DNA of 64,000 nucleotides from NCBI RefSeq assembly GCF_001908375.1, contig NZ_CP017244.1, positions 1,054,001 through 1,118,000 of the forward strand, written 5' to 3'. Position numbers and translations under genes: made by a program. Source of the stretch: Rhizobium etli 8C-3 (GTDB lineage: Bacteria; Pseudomonadota; Alphaproteobacteria; Rhizobiales; Rhizobiaceae). Positions 61,658 to 64,000 of this stretch are shown here, piece by piece (position 1 is the first letter of the stretch; every line of letters begins with the position of its first letter). Below the pieces are notes generated by a model. It did not search any database, was not told the DNA's origin, and worked only from the letters and a program-made list of their open reading frames with translations.

Positions 61658-62167
61658 ATGATTGATTTCAGATCACTGACCGAAGCAGATTTTCCGATGT
61701 TGTGTGGATGGTTGAATAGCTCTCATATGCGTGCTCACTACCAGAAGACGCCAATAACGATCGAGGAAGTTCAGGGGAAGTATTCTGAGCGCCTGAGACC
61801 GAGCCATCCCATCCATTGCCATATAGCCTGCTATAATGGTGAGCCTTTTGGAACGTTGCAGTGCTATTTGCTTCGCAACTATCCCGATTTCGCGTCTGAT
61901 ATAGGCGAGCACGACGGCATAGCGGTCGACCTATTTATCGGTGACGAGCGTTTTATAGGAAGGGGCTTGGGGAAGGCTATGCTTCGCTCCTATGTGCTGA
62001 ACGTGGTTCCTTCCATTTTTCCTCAAGACAGCAAATGCTTCATCTGTCACGCTAAAGAGAACATGATAGCCATTCGTGGTTCGCTGTCCGCAGGGTTTCT
62101 ACCGTGTCGAGACGTCATCGAGGGCGGGGTGGAAAGTCTGCTACTTTCGTTCGACCGACCGATTTAG
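61658..62167 (+). CDS. GNAT acetyltransferase (AAC(6')-like)
   Basis: The 169-aa product has FRSLTEADFPMLCGWLNSSH at about residues 4-23, AVDLFIGDERFIGRGLGKAML (acetyl-CoA loop, about 88-108) and a C-terminal SLSAGFLP segment. The layout is that of aminoglycoside 6'-acetyltransferase-like GNAT proteins, but the substrate cannot be inferred. It may belong to the accessory segment with the kinase. Confidence 0.75.
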   Translation: MIDFRSLTEADFPMLCGWLNSSHMRAHYQKTPITIEEVQGKYSERLRPSHPIHCHIACYNGEPFGTLQCYLLRNYPDFASDIGEHDGIAVDLFIGDERFIGRGLGKAMLRSYVLNVVPSIFPQDSKCFICHAKENMIAIRGSLSAGFLPCRDVIEGGVESLLLSFDRPI

Positions 62168-62241
62168 AGGGATTGGGACTTAAAGCCGAACTGGGCCGTC
62201 TTGCCCATGCTGGTCATGTCCCAGGGGCGGCGCTGGCTGAT

Positions 62242-62880
62242 TCAAATGAGAAGCGAAGAGCCGTATTTCTCGTAAGACTCGCTGGAGCTGAAGCGATCAT
62301 CTCCTTGATAAGATCGACTTCGCCCACTGGAGAACGGTCCAGGGGAAGGGGAGGCCATGTGCCCTGCCCGGAAGCGGATGGCCAACGCCTCCTCGACGGC
62401 GGCCATCAGCCGCCTCGGATCGTCGAGGGCGATGCCCAGGCGAAGCGCTCTCGCGTCCACGTCCTTCCACGGCTCCAGCAATGTCATCGTAGAGGGGTCG
62501 CCCCCGTCAGCGATAGCGATAGCCCGATCCGCGCCGACCATGTCGGCCAACGCCTTCAGATCGCGATCCCGAATGATGTCGTACATGGTCTCGCCGAAGC
62601 GCTCCCAGACCTTCTCCGCCGTTGCCCAGCCGATACCGACGAAGCGTTTGCCAGTGGCAAGATTTCGGATGGTCGCCCGCCCCTTGGTCATTAGGGCAGG
62701 GCCCCCTTGGCATTGAGCTGCGGTCCGTATTCGGGATGAAGCTGGACGGAGTCCGTCACACGCCACGTCTCGCCCACGGCCGGATCGCGCGGTGACCTTT
62801 TCGAAGGAACGAGGCGTGACGGAGCTGCTGTCTCGTCGCGGCCGATGATGACGTGGTCTTCGAACCGGCTCGCGTGAACC
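62242..62880 (-). pseudogene. Broken N-terminal fragment of a RecD-like DNA helicase
   Basis: The minus strand reads, in one frame, a short start (EDHVIIGRD, then VGETWRVTDSVQLHPEYGPQ) that ends at a stop after residues ALP, near 62692. In the next frame MTKGRATIRNLATGKRFVGIGWATAEKVWERFG continues (62691 to 62242; the phrase is spread over residues 1-33). GIGWATAEKVWERFG is the helix-hairpin region of RecD-like ATPases. The motor domains are absent, so it is a frameshifted, truncated remnant. Confidence 0.6.
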
Positions 62881-62931
62881 GCGGTTTAAACTCAAAAAGC
62901 AGAAACAAAACCGCTCGTGGAGTTTCCAAAG

Positions 62932-63054
62932 AGTGCGGTTTCGGCATTGTAGCTCGGTGAGTGAGTGGCGAGATTTCCTTACGATGCAGTGGAGGCGGCC
63001 GCAAATCCTCCGGAAGGGTGTTGCAACGCGTTTTCGACCCGATTTGTTGCTTTT
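62932..63054. repeat. Diverged direct repeat, copy B
   Basis: TTTCCAAAGAGTGCGG, TGTAGCTCGGTGAGTGAGT (62948-62966) and TTTGTTGCTTTT (63043-63054) correspond to copy A. It lies just upstream of the RecD-like fragment on the minus strand. Confidence 0.6.
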
Positions 63055-63218
63055 GAAGTCACCCTGTTTCACTACACTTGGCAACATTGTTGCTACGCTC
63101 GGACCATGCCGTTGTTGCTTTTTGAGCGCGGCGAGCGGCGGGCGGCCAAATCTCTAGTCGACGTGCGAAGCGTTGCCCGATAGGTTCCCGTGGCTATAAC
63201 GCTCCCAAGGGATTCTCG

Positions 63219-64000
63219 ATGTCCGAACCTGCCGCTCGAATGGCGCCTCGTAGCCCTCCAGCATCCTTCGGAGGAGGGGCCGTGATCGGGACGCTTGGCG
63301 GGCTTATCGGTCTCGGCGGCGCAGAGTTCCGGCTGCCGCTCCTGATCGGCTTTTTCAATATCGCCCCGCTGGAGGCCGTCATCATGAACAAGGCGATGAG
63401 CCTTGTTGTAGTGGCTTCGGCTCTTCCGTTCCGAGCTTCGACCGTTCCGTTCGGCTCCATCGCAGAGCACTGGACTATCGTCGTCAACCTCCTGGCAGGG
63501 AGCCTGCTTGGCGCATGGTTCGGGGCTGGCTGGGCAGTGAAGCTTCGGTCGGACACGCTTTACAAAGTGATCAGCATTCTTCTGGTCGTTATCGCGATGG
63601 TGCTCCTGCTCGGACACGACACGAAGGCAGGACAGCCGCTTCTTCAGGGGACGGCGCAGCTTGTTGCGGGGATCGTAGCTGGTTTCATCATCGGCGTCGT
63701 AGCCTCGTTGCTCGGCGTTGCCGGGGGCGAGCTACTGATACCGACCCTCGTCCTTCTGTTTGGCGTGGACATCAAACTGGCGGGCAGTCTTTCGCTGGCG
63801 GTCAGCCTTCCGACCATGCTCGTCGGATTCACCCGCTACAGCCGTGACCAGAGCTTTTCAGTCCTCGGCCGCAACAAGGTGTTCCTGCTGTCGATGGCGG
63901 CAGGCTCGATAGTCGGCACATTCATTGGTGGGCTCCTGCTGTGGATCGTTCCGAACGGACTGCTTTTACCGCTCCTTGCCGCAATCCTGCTGGTGTCGGC
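63219..64000 (+). CDS. TauE/SafE-family sulfite/anion exporter (3' end outside window)
   Basis: The frame is open from ATG 63219 to the edge, giving 260 residues. It has about seven hydrophobic segments and the family's repeated G-L-G-GGAE and GVAGGELLIPTLVLLFG motifs. TauE/SafE permeases export organic or sulfur-containing anions. Starts at 63240 (ATG) and 63282 (GTG) are also possible; I see no strong ribosome site. It lies at the right end, beyond the repeat copy B. Confidence 0.85.
   Translation, partial: MSEPAARMAPRSPPASFGGGAVIGTLGGLIGLGGAEFRLPLLIGFFNIAPLEAVIMNKAMSLVVVASALPFRASTVPFGSIAEHWTIVVNLLAGSLLGAWFGAGWAVKLRSDTLYKVISILLVVIAMVLLLGHDTKAGQPLLQGTAQLVAGIVAGFIIGVVASLLGVAGGELLIPTLVLLFGVDIKLAGSLSLAVSLPTMLVGFTRYSRDQSFSVLGRNKVFLLSMAAGSIVGTFIGGLLLWIVPNGLLLPLLAAILLVS

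Noticed and set aside
1..64000. tRNA, rRNA, CRISPR arrays and insertion sequences
   Set aside because: I saw no tRNA-like cloverleaf, no repeat-spacer array and no intact transposase. The only mobile-type signal is the RecD-like fragment and the diverged repeat.

Overview
The window is a dense block of denitrification and microaerobic-respiration genes from an alphaproteobacterium, most likely a Rhizobiaceae member (Rhizobium, Sinorhizobium or a relative). The reasons are the fixNOQP-fixGHIS layout, a hybrid FixL kinase with a heme-PAS domain plus an OmpR-type FxkR-like regulator instead of FixJ, a C4-type HemA, an F1-ATPase zeta subunit and the rhizobial nap/nos/nor/nir gene orders. Gene remnants, a diverged direct repeat and a RecD-like helicase fragment at the right end suggest an accessory replicon or island; that is inference.

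Layout. 0-4.6 kb: napEFDABC (periplasmic nitrate reductase; napE is cut by the window edge). 4.6-5.9 kb: a DUF454 membrane protein and a CBS-BON protein. 6.0-14.9 kb, minus strand: nosRZDFYLX (nitrous oxide reductase). 15.1-19.6 kb: a poorly characterised block (ferritin-like protein, DUF6522 protein, TatA homologue, LysE-type exporter, small membrane protein, two paralogous small proteins, DksA-like protein), most of it behind FixK/Fnr-type sites. 19.1-24.2 kb: O2-independent ubiquinone genes ubiT-ubiU-ubiV with divergent ubiD-ubiX; ubiU carries a one-base frameshift. 24.2-30.5 kb: nnrU, a broken membrane-protein remnant, a second CBS-BON gene, nnrR, nirV, nirK and nnrS. 30.5-34.6 kb: a DUF59/DUF2249/membrane-protein module and hemN. 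34.7-40.9 kb: norEF and norCBQD (nitric oxide reductase), with a divergent 51-aa membrane peptide and a hemerythrin-like protein. 41.0-43.7 kb: pseudoazurin, a YcnI-like protein and a CopC-CopD fusion. 44.0-46.7 kb: hFixL and FixK. 46.9-55.2 kb: fixNOQP and fixGHIS (cbb3 oxidase and its assembly). 55.2-59.0 kb: a third Crp/Fnr regulator, the FxkR-like regulator, an eroded ccm cluster in which only ccmE is intact, and hemA. 59-64 kb: small genes, an ATPase zeta subunit, a P-loop kinase, a GNAT acetyltransferase, a broken RecD-like helicase and a TauE/SafE permease running off the edge.

How it works together. Nap, NirK, Nor and Nos form a complete nitrate-to-N2 chain. The cbb3 oxidase serves low oxygen. 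Pseudoazurin, ubiquinone genes, hemN, hemA and ccmE supply electron carriers and heme. Two classes of 14-bp Crp/Fnr-type sites divide the window. Thirteen sites fit TTGA-N6-TCAA (FixK/Fnr type) before fixN, fixG, hemA, ccmE, pseudoazurin, nosR and many uncharacterised genes. Eight fit only TTG-N8-CAA and lie before nirK, nnrS, nnrU, norC, norE, hemN, a DUF2249 gene and ubiT/ubiD, as expected for NnrR. A GTTACA-N4-GTTACA repeat upstream of fixK matches the FxkR target (K-box) as I remember it from Rhizobium etli, so the oxygen-sensing cascade hFixL - FxkR - FixK appears to be encoded within the window.
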